Shown in pieces: positions 1-8,643 of a stretch of 64,000 nucleotides of DNA (its first letter is position 1; the number at the start of each line of letters is the position of its first letter). Where the stretch lies: contig NZ_CP028035.1 in the NCBI RefSeq assembly GCF_005491205.1, positions 1,426,001 through 1,490,000 of the forward strand, given 5' to 3'. The notes beneath the pieces are model-generated. The model was not told the origin of the DNA and made no database searches. It worked only from the letters and a program-made list of their open reading frames with translations. The position numbers and the translations under genes were made by a program. Origin of the DNA: Nissabacter sp. SGAir0207. Its GTDB lineage: Bacteria > Pseudomonadota > Gammaproteobacteria > Enterobacterales > Enterobacteriaceae.

Positions 1-932
1 ATGCCAGTGCCGGAGAGGATGCCGGTAAAGATGCCAGCGGCGAAGATCAGCGAGGTCACCGCCAGCACGTTGCCCGCGTGCTCGCTGATGCGCGCCTTCT
101 GCTGCTCCAGCGTCGGGTAGTTCAGCATCACCGCGATGGCGAAGGCCAGCATAAACAGGATCTGGATCGGCATCACGCCCAGCACCAGCAGCACCAGCAG
201 CGCGGTGGTCAGGATGAAGTTGGGCCAGAACATCTTTGGCCGACGGTTGGCCTCGCACTCCTGCGCATCACCAAAGCCGAGGCTGATGTCATTGAGGTGG
301 GCGCTGTCCATCTCCATCACCCCCAGCCGGCGGCGCTCCCGCACGCCGAACAGTACCGCCATTGCCACCAGTGTGGCGCAGGCGAACAGCATCGCCGGGA
401 TCATCGGGATAAAGATATCCAGCGCGTCAATGTTCAGCGCGGCGGCGGCGCGGGCGGTCGGCCCGCCCCAGGGCGAGAGGTTCATGATGCCGCTCGCCAA
501 GTTGACCAGACAGGTCATCGCCAGGATGTTCATCCCCAGCTTGCGGTAGAGCGGCAGGAAGGCCGCCACGGCGATCATGTAGGTGGTGGAGCTGTCGCCA
601 TCCAGCGAGACCAGCAGCGTCAGCACCGCCGTTCCCACCAGCACCTTCAGCGGATCGCCCCGCACCACCTTCAGGATGGCGCGCACCAGCGGGTCAAACA
701 GCCCGGCGTCAATCATCAGGCCAAAGTAGAGGATCGAGAAGGTGAGCATCACCCCGGTCGGGGCCAGCGCCTTGATGCCACTCAGCATCATGTCGCCCAG
801 CCCGTGGTAGTAGCCGCCGATCACCGCAAACAGCGTCGGCACGATGATCAGGGCGATCAGCGCGGACATGCGCTTGGTCATGATCAGGTACATGAAACAG
901 GTCACCATGGAAAAGCCCAGCACGGTCAGCAC
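1..932 (-). CDS. CitMHS-family citrate transporter (3' end outside window)
   Basis: This is an inner-membrane secondary carrier of the CitMHS family, which imports citrate complexed with a divalent metal together with protons. The visible 310 residues are hydrophobic helices. The start resembles Bacillus CitM (MVTCFMYLIMTKRMSALIAL), followed by the conserved stretches SLDGDSSTTYMI and NLSPWGGPTARAA. The start is a GTG at 932-930, supported by AAGGAG seven bases upstream; the nearby ATG is out of frame. The C-terminus lies beyond base 1. It lies downstream of, and on the same strand as, the LysR gene at 1165-2070. A short GC hairpin (982-996) lies in its leader. The family call is solid; the exact metal-citrate substrate is unknown. 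Confidence 0.88.
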   Translation of the reverse strand, partial: MLTVLGFSMVTCFMYLIMTKRMSALIALIIVPTLFAVIGGYYHGLGDMMLSGIKALAPTGVMLTFSILYFGLMIDAGLFDPLVRAILKVVRGDPLKVLVGTAVLTLLVSLDGDSSTTYMIAVAAFLPLYRKLGMNILAMTCLVNLASGIMNLSPWGGPTARAAAALNIDALDIFIPMIPAMLFACATLVAMAVLFGVRERRRLGVMEMDSAHLNDISLGFGDAQECEANRRPKMFWPNFILTTALLVLLVLGVMPIQILFMLAFAIAVMLNYPTLEQQKARISEHAGNVLAVTSLIFAAGIFTGILSGTG

Positions 933-1164
933 ATGACGCTCCTTATAATCAACAGGAATGAAAAAATGAGAACTGCACATGCCCCGCCACGCGGGGACTC
1001 TCCCTGAAAAGCATGATTATTGTGTTGATCTGACTGGCTAATCTGCCGCCGGTTTTTTTCTATACAACCTAGCAACATTTTTTAACATTTAGTTCATGCC
1101 GCAGAAGAATGGTGATCGGCGTCATGATTTATCCCTATCAATAGACGATTTTGTGATAGCGATA

Positions 1165-2070
1165 TCATTGTGACAACGGCGGCAGGGGCGCGCGCAGCGC
1201 CTCTACCACCAGTGAAAAGGCGGGTGAGGGCTGGCGGCGGCTGGGGTAGTAGAGGTAGTAACCGGGGAAGGGGCGGCACCACGCCTCCAGTACCGACACC
1301 AGCCGTCCCTCTTTCAGGTGCGCGCCAAACTCCTCCTCCGGCAGGTAAGCGATGCCCAGCCCGGCCAGCGCCGCCTCGACAATGTGGCTCGAGGTGTTGA
1401 AGGTGAGCTGGCCATTGACCCGCACGTTGAGCGGCCCGCGCTCGCCATCAAACTCCCAGGTGAACAGGCCGCCGCCGCTGACCATGCGCTGGTTGATGCA
1501 ACTGTGGGCCGTGAGGTCACGCGGCGTGGCGGGGGCCGGGTGGCGGGCAAAGTAGGCGGGCGCGGCCGCCACCGCCATGCGCAGCGGCGGGCCAATCGGC
1601 ACCGCAATCATGTCCTTGTCGATGGTGTCGCCCAGCCGCACCCCGGCGTCAAAGCGATCCGCCACAATGTCACGGAAGCCATAGTTCACGTCGAACTCAA
1701 CGTGGATGTCAGGGTAGGCGTGCAGCAGCGGCGTCAGCTTCGGCAGCAGCGTATTGCGCAGCACGTGGGAGCCACAGGTGATGCGCACCGTGCCCGCGGG
1801 TGTGTCACGCAGCGCGGCCAGCAGTTCCAGCTCCGCCTCAATCTCATCAAAGCGCTGGCCGAGGGCCTGCAACAGCCGCTCCCCGGCGACGGTCGGCGAG
1901 ACGCTGCGGGTGGTGCGCGTCAGCAGGCGGATCTGCAACCGCTGCTCCAGCCCACGGATCGCCTGGCTCAGGGCCGGTTGCGTCACGCCGAGCAGGGCAG
2001 CGGCGCGGGTAAAACTGCCCTCGCGGGCCACGGTGACAAAGGAGAGCAAGTCATTGAGGTTACGTTTCAT
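1165..2070 (-). CDS. LysR-family transcriptional regulator
   Basis: A 301-residue LysR-type regulator of full family length. The N-terminal winged helix-turn-helix (about residues 1-60) contains the typical SFTRAAALLGVTQPALSQ recognition region, and residues about 90-295 form the periplasmic-binding-protein-like effector domain. The ATG is preceded by a purine-rich stretch. It is divergent from the NepI-like efflux gene that starts at 2197, the usual position of a LysR regulator relative to its target, and lies upstream of the CitMHS gene on its own strand. Either could be the target. The effector is unknown. The CrgA/PA2758-like subgroup is plausible from the NLNDLLSFVTVAREGSFT opening, but I cannot confirm it. 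Confidence 0.9.
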   Translation of the reverse strand: MKRNLNDLLSFVTVAREGSFTRAAALLGVTQPALSQAIRGLEQRLQIRLLTRTTRSVSPTVAGERLLQALGQRFDEIEAELELLAALRDTPAGTVRITCGSHVLRNTLLPKLTPLLHAYPDIHVEFDVNYGFRDIVADRFDAGVRLGDTIDKDMIAVPIGPPLRMAVAAAPAYFARHPAPATPRDLTAHSCINQRMVSGGGLFTWEFDGERGPLNVRVNGQLTFNTSSHIVEAALAGLGIAYLPEEEFGAHLKEGRLVSVLEAWCRPFPGYYLYYPSRRQPSPAFSLVVEALRAPLPPLSQ

Positions 2071-2196
2071 CGGCGGCCTGTCGCGGGATTTATAACTGTG
2101 GCTTATAGCCTCAGTAAGGATTCATTAGCTAGTCAAGGTATGTCGGCCATGCAAAACTTTCAATCACTTCCCGTTGGCTGGCTGCAAGGAGCCATG

Positions 2197-3378
2197 ATGA
2201 CCGCTTCGACCGATACCCTTCCCGCTGAACGCCCCGCCCACTGGGGCGGCGTGCTGGCGATGTCACTCTGCGTATTCGCGCTGGTGGCCTCGGAGTTTAT
2301 GCCCATCAGCCTGCTGACACCGGTGGCGCGCGATTTGGGCGTCAGTGAGGGGCTGGCCGGGCAGGGCATCGCCCTCTCCGGCGCGCTGGCGGTGCTGACC
2401 AGCCTCGCCTTGCCGGTGCTGGCGGGCGGCCTCAACCGCAAGACGTTGCTGCTCGGCATGACCGCGCTGATGGCGATCTCGGGCGCGGTGATTGCGTTTG
2501 CCAACGGTTACGCCAGCTACCTGCTGGGGCGGGCGCTGATTGGCGTGGCGATTGGCGGTTTCTGGTCGATGTCGGCGGCCACGGCGATGCGGCTGGTGCC
2601 AGCGGCGCAGGTGCCGCGCGCGCTGGCGGTGTTCAATGGCGGCAGTGCGCTGGCGACCATCATTGCCGCGCCGCTGGGGAGCTATCTGGGCGCGCTGGTG
2701 GGCTGGCGCGGCGCGTTCCTCTGTCTGGTGCCGGTGGCGCTGGTCGCGCTGGTCTGGCAGGGCGCGCGCCTGCCAACCCTGCCCGCCGCCCAGCCAGCCG
2801 GGGGGCGCGGCGTGCTGTGGCGGCTGCTGCGCCGTCCGGTGGTGGCGTTGGGACTGGCTGGCTGTGGCCTGTTCTTCATGGGCCAGCTTACGCTCTTCAC
2901 CTACCTGCGCCCCTTCCTTGAGGGAGTGAACCATGCCAGCGCCCGTACCCTGTCGCTGACACTGCTGGCCATCGGGCTGGCGGGCTTCGCGGGCACCACG
3001 CTGATTGGCGCGCTGCTGCGCCGCGGGCTGTTCCGCACGCTGGTCGCCATCCCGTTGCTGCTGGCGGCGATAGCGCTGCTGCTGGTGCTGTGTGCTGGCC
3101 AGCTGGCATTGGTGGTGCCGCTGCTCGGCCTCTGGGGACTGGCGGCCACCGCCGCGCCGGTCGGCTGGTGGGCGTGGGTCGCCCGCACGTTGCCGGAGGA
3201 GGCCGAGGCTGGCGGCGGGCTGATGGTGGCGGTGATCCAGCTCTCGATTGCCCTTGGCTCTACCGCTGGCGGTGTGCTGTTTGATGTGGGCGGCTACGCC
3301 AGCACCTTTATTGCCAGCGCGCTGTTGCTGCTGCTGGCTGCGTTGATGACTGCCTATGCCGCGCGCCGCGCGGCCTGA
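2197..3378 (+). CDS. MFS efflux transporter, NepI-like (DHA1 family)
   Basis: A 393-residue, twelve-helix major-facilitator protein of the drug:proton antiporter type. FMPISLLTPVARDLGVSEG and GGFWSMSAATAMRLVP closely match the corresponding segments of the purine-ribonucleoside exporter NepI, and the late motif PVGWWAWVARTLPEEAEAGG is also shared. I chose the ATG at 2197 because AAGGAG lies five bases upstream; an ATG three bases earlier (2194) and one at 2140 are also in frame. It is divergent from the LysR gene and 32 bases ahead of a secreted hydrolase gene on the same strand, so the two may be co-transcribed. Efflux of a nucleoside or other small metabolite is inferred from similarity only. 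Confidence 0.85.
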   Translation: MTASTDTLPAERPAHWGGVLAMSLCVFALVASEFMPISLLTPVARDLGVSEGLAGQGIALSGALAVLTSLALPVLAGGLNRKTLLLGMTALMAISGAVIAFANGYASYLLGRALIGVAIGGFWSMSAATAMRLVPAAQVPRALAVFNGGSALATIIAAPLGSYLGALVGWRGAFLCLVPVALVALVWQGARLPTLPAAQPAGGRGVLWRLLRRPVVALGLAGCGLFFMGQLTLFTYLRPFLEGVNHASARTLSLTLLAIGLAGFAGTTLIGALLRRGLFRTLVAIPLLLAAIALLLVLCAGQLALVVPLLGLWGLAATAAPVGWWAWVARTLPEEAEAGGGLMVAVIQLSIALGSTAGGVLFDVGGYASTFIASALLLLLAALMTAYAARRAA

Positions 3379-3410
3379 ACCTCTCTTTCCCACCCTTAAT
3401 AAGGATACCT

Positions 3411-4436
3411 ATGAGAACCTTAACCCTGTTGTTGGGGCTGCTGGCCAGCGCCTGCGCCTCTGCCGCCGATCTCTCTAAAGGCGCGGATAACTTCTACCAC
3501 AGCACCCGCGTCACCCAGCAAAAAGTGACGTTCAAGAACCAGTACCAGATGCCGGTCACCGGCAGCCTGTTCATCCCAAAAGATCGCGACCCGCAGGCGA
3601 AAAACGCGGCGATTGTCGTCGGCCACCCGATGGGCGCGGTCAAGGAGCAGAGCGCCACCCTCTACGCGCAGAAGCTGGCGGAGCAGGGCTTTGTCACGCT
3701 GGCGATCGATCTCTCCTTCTGGGGCGAGAGCGGCGGCGAGCCGCGCAACGCGGTGTCGCCGGACATCTATGCTGAGGATTTCAGTGCGGCGGTGGACTAT
3801 TTGGGCGCCCAGAGTTTTGTTGACCCGGCGCGCATCGGCGTGCTGGGGATCTGCGGCAGCGGCAGCTTTGTTATCAGCGCGGCGAAGATTGACCCACGGA
3901 TGCGGGCGATCGCCACCGTCAGCATGTATGACATGGGGGCGGCCAACCGCCAGGGCTTGCGGCACGCGCTGACGCTGGCGCAGCGCAAGCAGATTCTGGC
4001 GGAGGCGGCGGCGCAGCGTGACGTGGAGTTCCGCGGCGGCGAGACCCGTTACACCAGCGGCACCGTGCACCGGCTGGACGCGGACTCTACGCCGATCGAG
4101 CGCGAGTTCTATGACTTCTATCGCACACCGCGCGGCGAGGTGACGCCAGCGGGGCAGTCGCCAGCGCTGACCACCCATCCGACGCTGACCAGCAACGTCA
4201 AGTTCATGAACTTCTACCCCTTCAATGACATCGCGACCATCTCACCGCGCCCGATGCTGTTCATCACCGGCGACCAGGCGCACTCGCGCGAGTTCAGCGA
4301 GGAGGCCTACCGGCTGGCGGCTGAACCCAAGGAGCTGGTGGTGGTGCCGGATGCCGGGCATGTCGATCTCTATGACCGGGTGGATCTGATCCCGTTTGGC
4401 AAGCTGACGGCGTTCTTCAAGGCCAACCTGCGCTAG
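3411..4436 (+). CDS. secreted alpha/beta hydrolase, YcjY-like (dienelactone hydrolase superfamily)
   Basis: A 341-residue alpha/beta hydrolase with an N-terminal signal peptide (hydrophobic LTLLLGLLASACASA, probable cleavage after about residue 19), so probably periplasmic; the CAS inside it could alternatively be a lipobox. The nucleophile elbow GICGSGS puts a cysteine at about residue 148, as in dienelactone hydrolases and E. coli YcjY. The acid is probably in the ITGDQAHS segment and the base in PDAGHVDLYD near the end. A Shine-Dalgarno sequence (AAGGA) precedes the ATG. It follows the MFS gene by 32 bases and converges on the TetR gene. Substrate unknown. Confidence 0.85.
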   Translation: MRTLTLLLGLLASACASAADLSKGADNFYHSTRVTQQKVTFKNQYQMPVTGSLFIPKDRDPQAKNAAIVVGHPMGAVKEQSATLYAQKLAEQGFVTLAIDLSFWGESGGEPRNAVSPDIYAEDFSAAVDYLGAQSFVDPARIGVLGICGSGSFVISAAKIDPRMRAIATVSMYDMGAANRQGLRHALTLAQRKQILAEAAAQRDVEFRGGETRYTSGTVHRLDADSTPIEREFYDFYRTPRGEVTPAGQSPALTTHPTLTSNVKFMNFYPFNDIATISPRPMLFITGDQAHSREFSEEAYRLAAEPKELVVVPDAGHVDLYDRVDLIPFGKLTAFFKANLR

Positions 4437-4448
4437 GCCGCAGGGTGG

Positions 4449-4470
4449 ATGGGCGGGGTTCCCCGCCCAT
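4449..4470. terminator. stem-loop between convergent hydrolase and TetR genes
   Basis: A perfect 10-bp inverted repeat (ATGGGCGGGG, two-base loop, CCCCGCCCAT) sits in the 52-base gap between two convergent genes. There is no U-tract on either side, so it is a terminator-like stem-loop or a 3'-end stabiliser rather than a textbook intrinsic terminator. Confidence 0.5.
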
Positions 4471-4488
4471 GCTGGCCGGGTTCCCGCA

Positions 4489-5193
4489 TCACACGGGGGC
4501 GGCCCAGCTCTGCATCAGGGTGCGGCAGTGCTCGCGCGTCATCTGCTTGAGCGTCGCCAGCCGACGTGCGTCCACCTCGTGCCAGCCGAGCTGGTCAAAC
4601 ACCGAGCGGCGCATGATGTGGAAGGTCGCCACCTGGCCGAACAGCGCCAGCGTGCGCAGTTGCGTCTGTTCGCTCTCCGCTGGCGCGCCACTGATGCGGG
4701 CGATCAACACTGCGCCAGCGTGGTGAAGCTTCTCGCCCAGCTGGTCGCGCATCAGCCGGAACGCCCCCTCCGGGCCTTGCCCAAGCTGGATGCGTGCATT
4801 GAACAGGTGCTGCGGCAGGGCGTAGGGCGTGCCGAAGATGCGATCCAGCACCGCCTCCATCAACTGGCAGAACAGATCGATGCACGCCTCGGGCGTGGCG
4901 CTCGCCACCTGCTGGTGGATGCGCGCCAGCAGCGGCTCGAAGGCTGGCAGGTTGCCGCTCACCAGCGACGCCGCGCACGCCAGGTACAGCCCCTCCTTAT
5001 TCTCAAAATAGTATTGCAGCGCCGGCGGGTTGACCCCGGCGCGCACCGCGATCTGCCGGGTAGTGGCGGCATCAAAGCCCTGCTCACCGAACACCTCCAG
5101 CGCCGCCGCGATGATGCGTTGCCGCGTCTCGTCGCCGCGCGCATACCCCCCATCGGGAGAGTGGCGCAGCGGTTTCACTTTCTTGCCTGTCAC
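4489..5193 (-). CDS. TetR-family regulator with CecR-like (DUF1956) C-terminal domain
   Basis: A 234-residue TetR-type repressor. The N-terminal helix-turn-helix covers about residues 22-68 (TRQRIIAAALEVFGEQGF, then AGVNPPALQYYFENKEGLY). The C-terminal ligand domain resembles the CecR/YbiH group. The start is a GTG at 5193, seven bases downstream of AGGAG; longer readings run back through non-coding sequence and the LexA box region. It converges on the YcjY-like hydrolase gene and is divergent from umuC. CecR-type regulators control transporters and hydrolases, so the neighbouring genes are possible targets, but no operator is obvious. Ligand unknown. Confidence 0.87.
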   Translation of the reverse strand: MTGKKVKPLRHSPDGGYARGDETRQRIIAAALEVFGEQGFDAATTRQIAVRAGVNPPALQYYFENKEGLYLACAASLVSGNLPAFEPLLARIHQQVASATPEACIDLFCQLMEAVLDRIFGTPYALPQHLFNARIQLGQGPEGAFRLMRDQLGEKLHHAGAVLIARISGAPAESEQTQLRTLALFGQVATFHIMRRSVFDQLGWHEVDARRLATLKQMTREHCRTLMQSWAAPV

Positions 5194-5336
5194 ACGGGAT
5201 CTCCTGAACCTGAATAGAGGGAGTATAGGGGAGTTTGCCGCCAGCAGACACGCCAGTGGCCAATCGGCATCCGGCAGGCCGCTGCTTTTTCCCGCACTCC
5301 GCCCGGCGGGCCTTGATCTGGCGGGTGGAGTGCGTC

Positions 5337-5356
5337 TACTGTATATCAATACAGTA
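5337..5356. promoter_or_regulatory. LexA (SOS) box upstream of umuC
   Basis: TACTGTATATCAATACAGTA matches the LexA operator core CTG-N10-CAG exactly and differs from an ideal palindrome at only a couple of central bases. It ends 38 bases before the umuC ATG. A possible -35 element TTGATC (5313-5318) lies upstream, with TACTGT as a possible -10 inside the box, so bound LexA would block the promoter. Confidence 0.92.
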
Positions 5357-5394
5357 TCTTTGGTGCGGCACTCTCTGCCGTGGACGATAACCTA

Positions 5395-6663
5395 ATGTTT
5401 GCCCTTGTGGATGTAAACGCCTTTTACGCCAGCTGCGAGACCGCCTTTCGGCCCGACCTGCGCGGCCGCCCGGTGGTGGTGCTGAGCAACAATGATGGCT
5501 GCGTGATTGCCCGCAGCCGCGAGGCCAAGGCGCTTGGCATCGCGATGGGCGCGCCCTATTTTGCGCTGCGCGACCTGCTGCGCCAGCGGCAGGTGGCGGT
5601 GTTCAGCTCCAACTATGAGCTATATGCCGACATGAGCGAGCGGGTGATGAGCCTGCTGGAGGCGATGGCCCCGGCGCTGGAGATCTACTCGATTGATGAG
5701 GCGTTCCTCGACCTGACCGGCGTCAGCCACTGCCGCGATCTGGTGGAGTTTGGCCGCGAGGTGCAGGCCACCGTCAGCCGGTGCACCGGGTTGACGGTGG
5801 GGGTCGGCATTGCGCCGACCCGGACACTGGCGAAGCTGGCGAACCATGCCGCCAAGACCTGGCGCCAGACCGGCGGCGTGGTCGATCTCTCTGCGCCGCT
5901 GCGCCAGCGCAAGCTGATGGCGCTGGTGCCGGTGGAGGAGGTGTGGGGCATCGGCCGCCGGCTGGGCAAACGGCTGGCGCTGATGGGCATCACCCGCGCG
6001 CTGGATCTGGCCGACAGCCCGCCAGCGCTGATGCGCAAGCACTTTGGCGTAGTGATGGAGCGCACGGTGCGTGAGCTGCGCGGCGAGCCGTGCCTGCTGT
6101 GGCAGGAGCTGCCGACTGCCAAGCAGCAGATTGTCTGCTCGCGCTCCTTTGGTGAGCGGGTCACTGATCCGCAGGCGATGCGCGAGGCGATTTGCAGCTA
6201 CGCGGCACGCGCCGCCGAGCGCCTGCGTGCGGAGCGCCAGTACTGCCGCCACGTCGCCACCTTTATCAAGACCAGCCCGCACGATCCGCAGCACCCCTGC
6301 TACAGCAACCAAGCTGGCATCGCCCTCCAGACCCCGACGCAGGACAGCCGCGACATCATCGCCGCCGCGCTGCGTTGTTTGCAGGCGATCTGGCGGCCCG
6401 GCCTGCGCTACCTGAAGGGCGGCGTGATGCTGGGGGACTTCTTCAGCCAGGGCGTGGCGCAACTCAACCTGTTTGACGAGTTCGCCCCCCGGCACAACAG
6501 CGCACAACTGATGGCGGTGATGGACGCCATCAACCACGGCGGCCGCGGCAAGGTGTGGTTCGCCGGGCAGGGCACCCAGCAGCCGTGGGCAATGAAGCGC
6601 GAGATGCTCTCACCAGCCTACACCACCCGCTGGGCAGAGCTGATGTCGGCTTACTGCCGCTGA
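5395..6663 (+). CDS. umuC: DNA polymerase V catalytic subunit UmuC
   Basis: Y-family translesion polymerase subunit of 422 residues, the same length as E. coli UmuC. It starts [16 protein letters not shown], carries the catalytic SIDEAFLDL motif near residue 100 and the [10 protein letters not shown] finger segment, and ends with the little-finger/beta-clamp region (GVAQLNLFD). Pol V normally needs processed UmuD' dimers, but no umuD lies between the LexA box and this gene; the ATG follows the operator after only 38 bases. The Shine-Dalgarno sequence is weak. UmuD must come from elsewhere, or the protein works alone. The downstream boundary is where the AT-rich restriction-modification island begins. 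Confidence 0.95.
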   Translation: MFALVDVNAFYASCETAFRPDLRGRPVVVLSNNDGCVIARSREAKALGIAMGAPYFALRDLLRQRQVAVFSSNYELYADMSERVMSLLEAMAPALEIYSIDEAFLDLTGVSHCRDLVEFGREVQATVSRCTGLTVGVGIAPTRTLAKLANHAAKTWRQTGGVVDLSAPLRQRKLMALVPVEEVWGIGRRLGKRLALMGITRALDLADSPPALMRKHFGVVMERTVRELRGEPCLLWQELPTAKQQIVCSRSFGERVTDPQAMREAICSYAARAAERLRAERQYCRHVATFIKTSPHDPQHPCYSNQAGIALQTPTQDSRDIIAAALRCLQAIWRPGLRYLKGGVMLGDFFSQGVAQLNLFDEFAPRHNSAQLMAVMDAINHGGRGKVWFAGQGTQQPWAMKREMLSPAYTTRWAELMSAYCR

Positions 6664-7227
6664 GTGGCGGTTGGGCATCCGGCTGTGGCGGAGGGAACAT
6701 GTTCAGCCTCGTCGGCATCCTGTCCGCATAGAAGGGCTACTGGTTGCGATTTTGGCAGTGCACGCGGGCTGATGGGGAAGGGTAGAGCGTTGATCAGGCG
6801 GAGTCCTGCTCACACCTGATGAAAAAGGCCTTGTGGGGGCAGGGTACTGAAAAAGAGAACAGGCTCTTACAAAATTAACCCTTAAACCCGGAGGGGGAAT
6901 GGGCTGTTTTGTGTTAGAAGCGGACGGTGCACGATATTTTCCCTTAATAGATAGTAAGCACCTAAACTAAGGCACAAACAATAGTGGACAGGTTGGTAAT
7001 AAAAAAAGTTATCAGGAAAATATTGGATTAAAAAAATCATGGAAATATAAGAATTGAGCTAGGTAATAAATATCTTATTAAGGTGGCTATAAAGTAATAT
7101 TGAACGCGGCAGTGAAAAAAACACTGCAGAATAGATAGTAGCATCTCAGAACAAAAACATTTAAACCACAATAGAGTAGGTTTAGTCCTCCTCCATTGCT
7201 GGTTTTTGTTTTAAGATGGAGAAAATA
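6664..7227. other. intergenic left flank of the restriction-modification island
   Basis: No convincing gene in 564 bases. Composition shifts from GC-rich to strongly AT-rich at about 6850-6930. It contains AGAAGCGGACGGTG (6916-6929), which resembles a sequence on the other side of the island. It also has a repeated 11-mer, AATAGATAGTA (6946-6956 and 7130-7140), and a short hairpin GCAGTG-A7-CACTGC (7109-7127). No tRNA or integrase is seen. Confidence 0.6.
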
Positions 7228-8316
7228 TTAACTAATCTCTAGGGGTAGTTGATATAGTCTATTTTTTTCTTGGTCAACAGTTTGCCTGGTCAGCTTATCT
7301 TTGACTACTTCAGCTACTACTTGCGCTAATTTACAAGGGACGGCATTACCTATTTGACTAAAGACCTTAGATTGAGGGCCGATGAAAACATAATCACTAG
7401 GAAAACTTTGTAGTATTATAGCCTCATCAATCGTTAATCTTCTTAATCTTTTGGGTGCATCACCATACTGTGCTTTTTTTGTTTTTTCTATCAAAGCTTT
7501 ATGGTGTTCTTCAACCCAGCTTGGCATGTCGTCATATAAATGTCCTTCATCAATAATAGGAGTTCTATTTCCTCCCATACTTGCGGGTAAAGTGCTTGAC
7601 CAAGCATCAGGATTTAGCGGTCTTCCCTGCCCATTGAAAAGCATACCAGCATATGGAGACTTTCTTAATACTGGTTTATCAGCAAGTGTAATCTTAGCTT
7701 TAGTGATTCTTGAATTTTTCTCACTACCAGCAGGGCCAAGATGTATAATAGCCTCGCGTAAAGATATAGCTTTTTCTTTTTTACATTCAAAATCCGAATG
7801 AGTTATTAGGTTATTAGCCCCAAGCAAGCCAATGATAAATACTCGTTCTCTAGACTGTGGGACACCAAAGTCTTTAGCATTAAGAATTACCATGGATAAT
7901 GTATATCCTAAGACTGACATTCTTCTGAATATCTCTTCTCTAATACTTTTAAATTTTTCGAGAGCGCCTAGTGCCTTAACGTTTTCCATTATAAAAGCTT
8001 TAGGCACAATTCGTTCTACTACGTCGCAATATGAGAACACTAACTTTGAGCGAGGATCATTAGGGTCCATCCTGCCTGCTACAGAAAATCCTTGGCACGG
8101 AGGCCCTCCGATTACTAAATCCACACCTACATGGATGCCTAGTGCATCCATGTTTTGTTCTATATCACCTTCATAGAGAACTGTTTCTTTATGATTTTCT
8201 CTATAGGTTTTACATGCATAAGAATCTAGTTCGTTCGCTGCAACAATCTCAAAACCTGCGTTTTGGACGCCGACATCCATACCTCCTGCGCCACAAAAGA
8301 GAGACACTGCCTTCAT
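7228..8316 (-). CDS. Type II DNA (cytosine-5) methyltransferase
   Basis: A 362-residue C5-cytosine methyltransferase that uses S-adenosylmethionine. The ordered motifs are clear: motif I FCGAGGMDVG (residues 7-16), motif IV GGPPCQGFS with catalytic Cys74, motif VI ENV (111-113), motif VIII QSRER (155-159), and IGNAVP (motif X) near residue 328. The variable target-recognition region lies at about 170-300. It is divergent from the controller gene, with 63 bases between starts, and opposite the endonuclease, so it is the protective partner of a Type II system. AT-rich codon use is unlike the flanking chromosome, which indicates acquisition. The recognition sequence cannot be read from the protein. 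Confidence 0.95.
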   Translation of the reverse strand: MKAVSLFCGAGGMDVGVQNAGFEIVAANELDSYACKTYRENHKETVLYEGDIEQNMDALGIHVGVDLVIGGPPCQGFSVAGRMDPNDPRSKLVFSYCDVVERIVPKAFIMENVKALGALEKFKSIREEIFRRMSVLGYTLSMVILNAKDFGVPQSRERVFIIGLLGANNLITHSDFECKKEKAISLREAIIHLGPAGSEKNSRITKAKITLADKPVLRKSPYAGMLFNGQGRPLNPDAWSSTLPASMGGNRTPIIDEGHLYDDMPSWVEEHHKALIEKTKKAQYGDAPKRLRRLTIDEAIILQSFPSDYVFIGPQSKVFSQIGNAVPCKLAQVVAEVVKDKLTRQTVDQEKNRLYQLPLEIS

Positions 8317-8379
8317 GAAAACCTCTTCAAAATATGTGAATTTCGAATATTTTATACTTTATAGCATAGTTCGTTAATC
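8317..8379. promoter_or_regulatory. divergent promoter/operator region of the restriction-modification system
   Basis: This 63-base AT-rich gap must carry the start signals of both the methyltransferase (leftward) and the controller-endonuclease operon (rightward). TATACT at 8353-8358 is a good -10 candidate. An imperfect ACT-N9-AGT dyad at 8356-8370 could be the controller protein's operator, since such C-boxes have ACT/AGT arms. No Shine-Dalgarno sequence precedes the controller ATG; controller genes are often leaderless. The dyad assignment is weak. Confidence 0.45.
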
Positions 8380-8643
8380 ATGAAAACTAAAAAAACCATA
8401 CACAGCCCAGTCTATAGCGAGTTGATAGATCGGTTGGCTGAAGAAAGAAAAAGACTTGGCCTATCTCAGTTTGAGGTAGCAACTGCGCTCAACCTGACCC
8501 AAGCTGATATATCCAAAATTGAACATAAAGAGCGACGTTTAGACGTTCTTGAATTAAAGAAAATATTAGAAGTTTACAGAATAACTGAAAATAAGAAACT
8601 CCGTGAATTGATAATTAATTTTTTTGTCATAGGTGAAGAATGA
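8380..8643 (+). CDS. restriction-modification controller (C) protein, XRE-type
   Basis: An 87-residue helix-turn-helix protein of the XRE/Cro fold. The HTH spans about residues 15-65 (LAEERKRLGLSQFEVATALNLTQADISKIE). Its size and position, first gene of the endonuclease operon and divergent from the methyltransferase, are those of C proteins. C proteins delay endonuclease expression after entry to a new host until the DNA is methylated. Its stop codon overlaps the endonuclease start (ATGA, 8640-8643), so the two are translationally coupled. No ribosome-binding site is visible before its ATG, which would fit a leaderless message. Confidence 0.88.
   Translation: MKTKKTIHSPVYSELIDRLAEERKRLGLSQFEVATALNLTQADISKIEHKERRLDVLELKKILEVYRITENKKLRELIINFFVIGEE

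Noticed and set aside
78..1007. Long plus-strand reading frame rich in His, Gln and Arg opposite the CitMHS gene
   Set aside because: It is the antisense shadow of the real transporter gene; composition is implausible for a protein and there is no ribosome-binding site.
1318..2139. Plus-strand extension upstream of the NepI-like transporter
   Set aside because: It runs antisense through the LysR gene; the transporter starts at 2197 with a proper Shine-Dalgarno sequence.
7109..7127. Terminator for the methyltransferase gene
   Set aside because: The hairpin has a loop of seven A residues but no U-tract after the stem on the minus strand.
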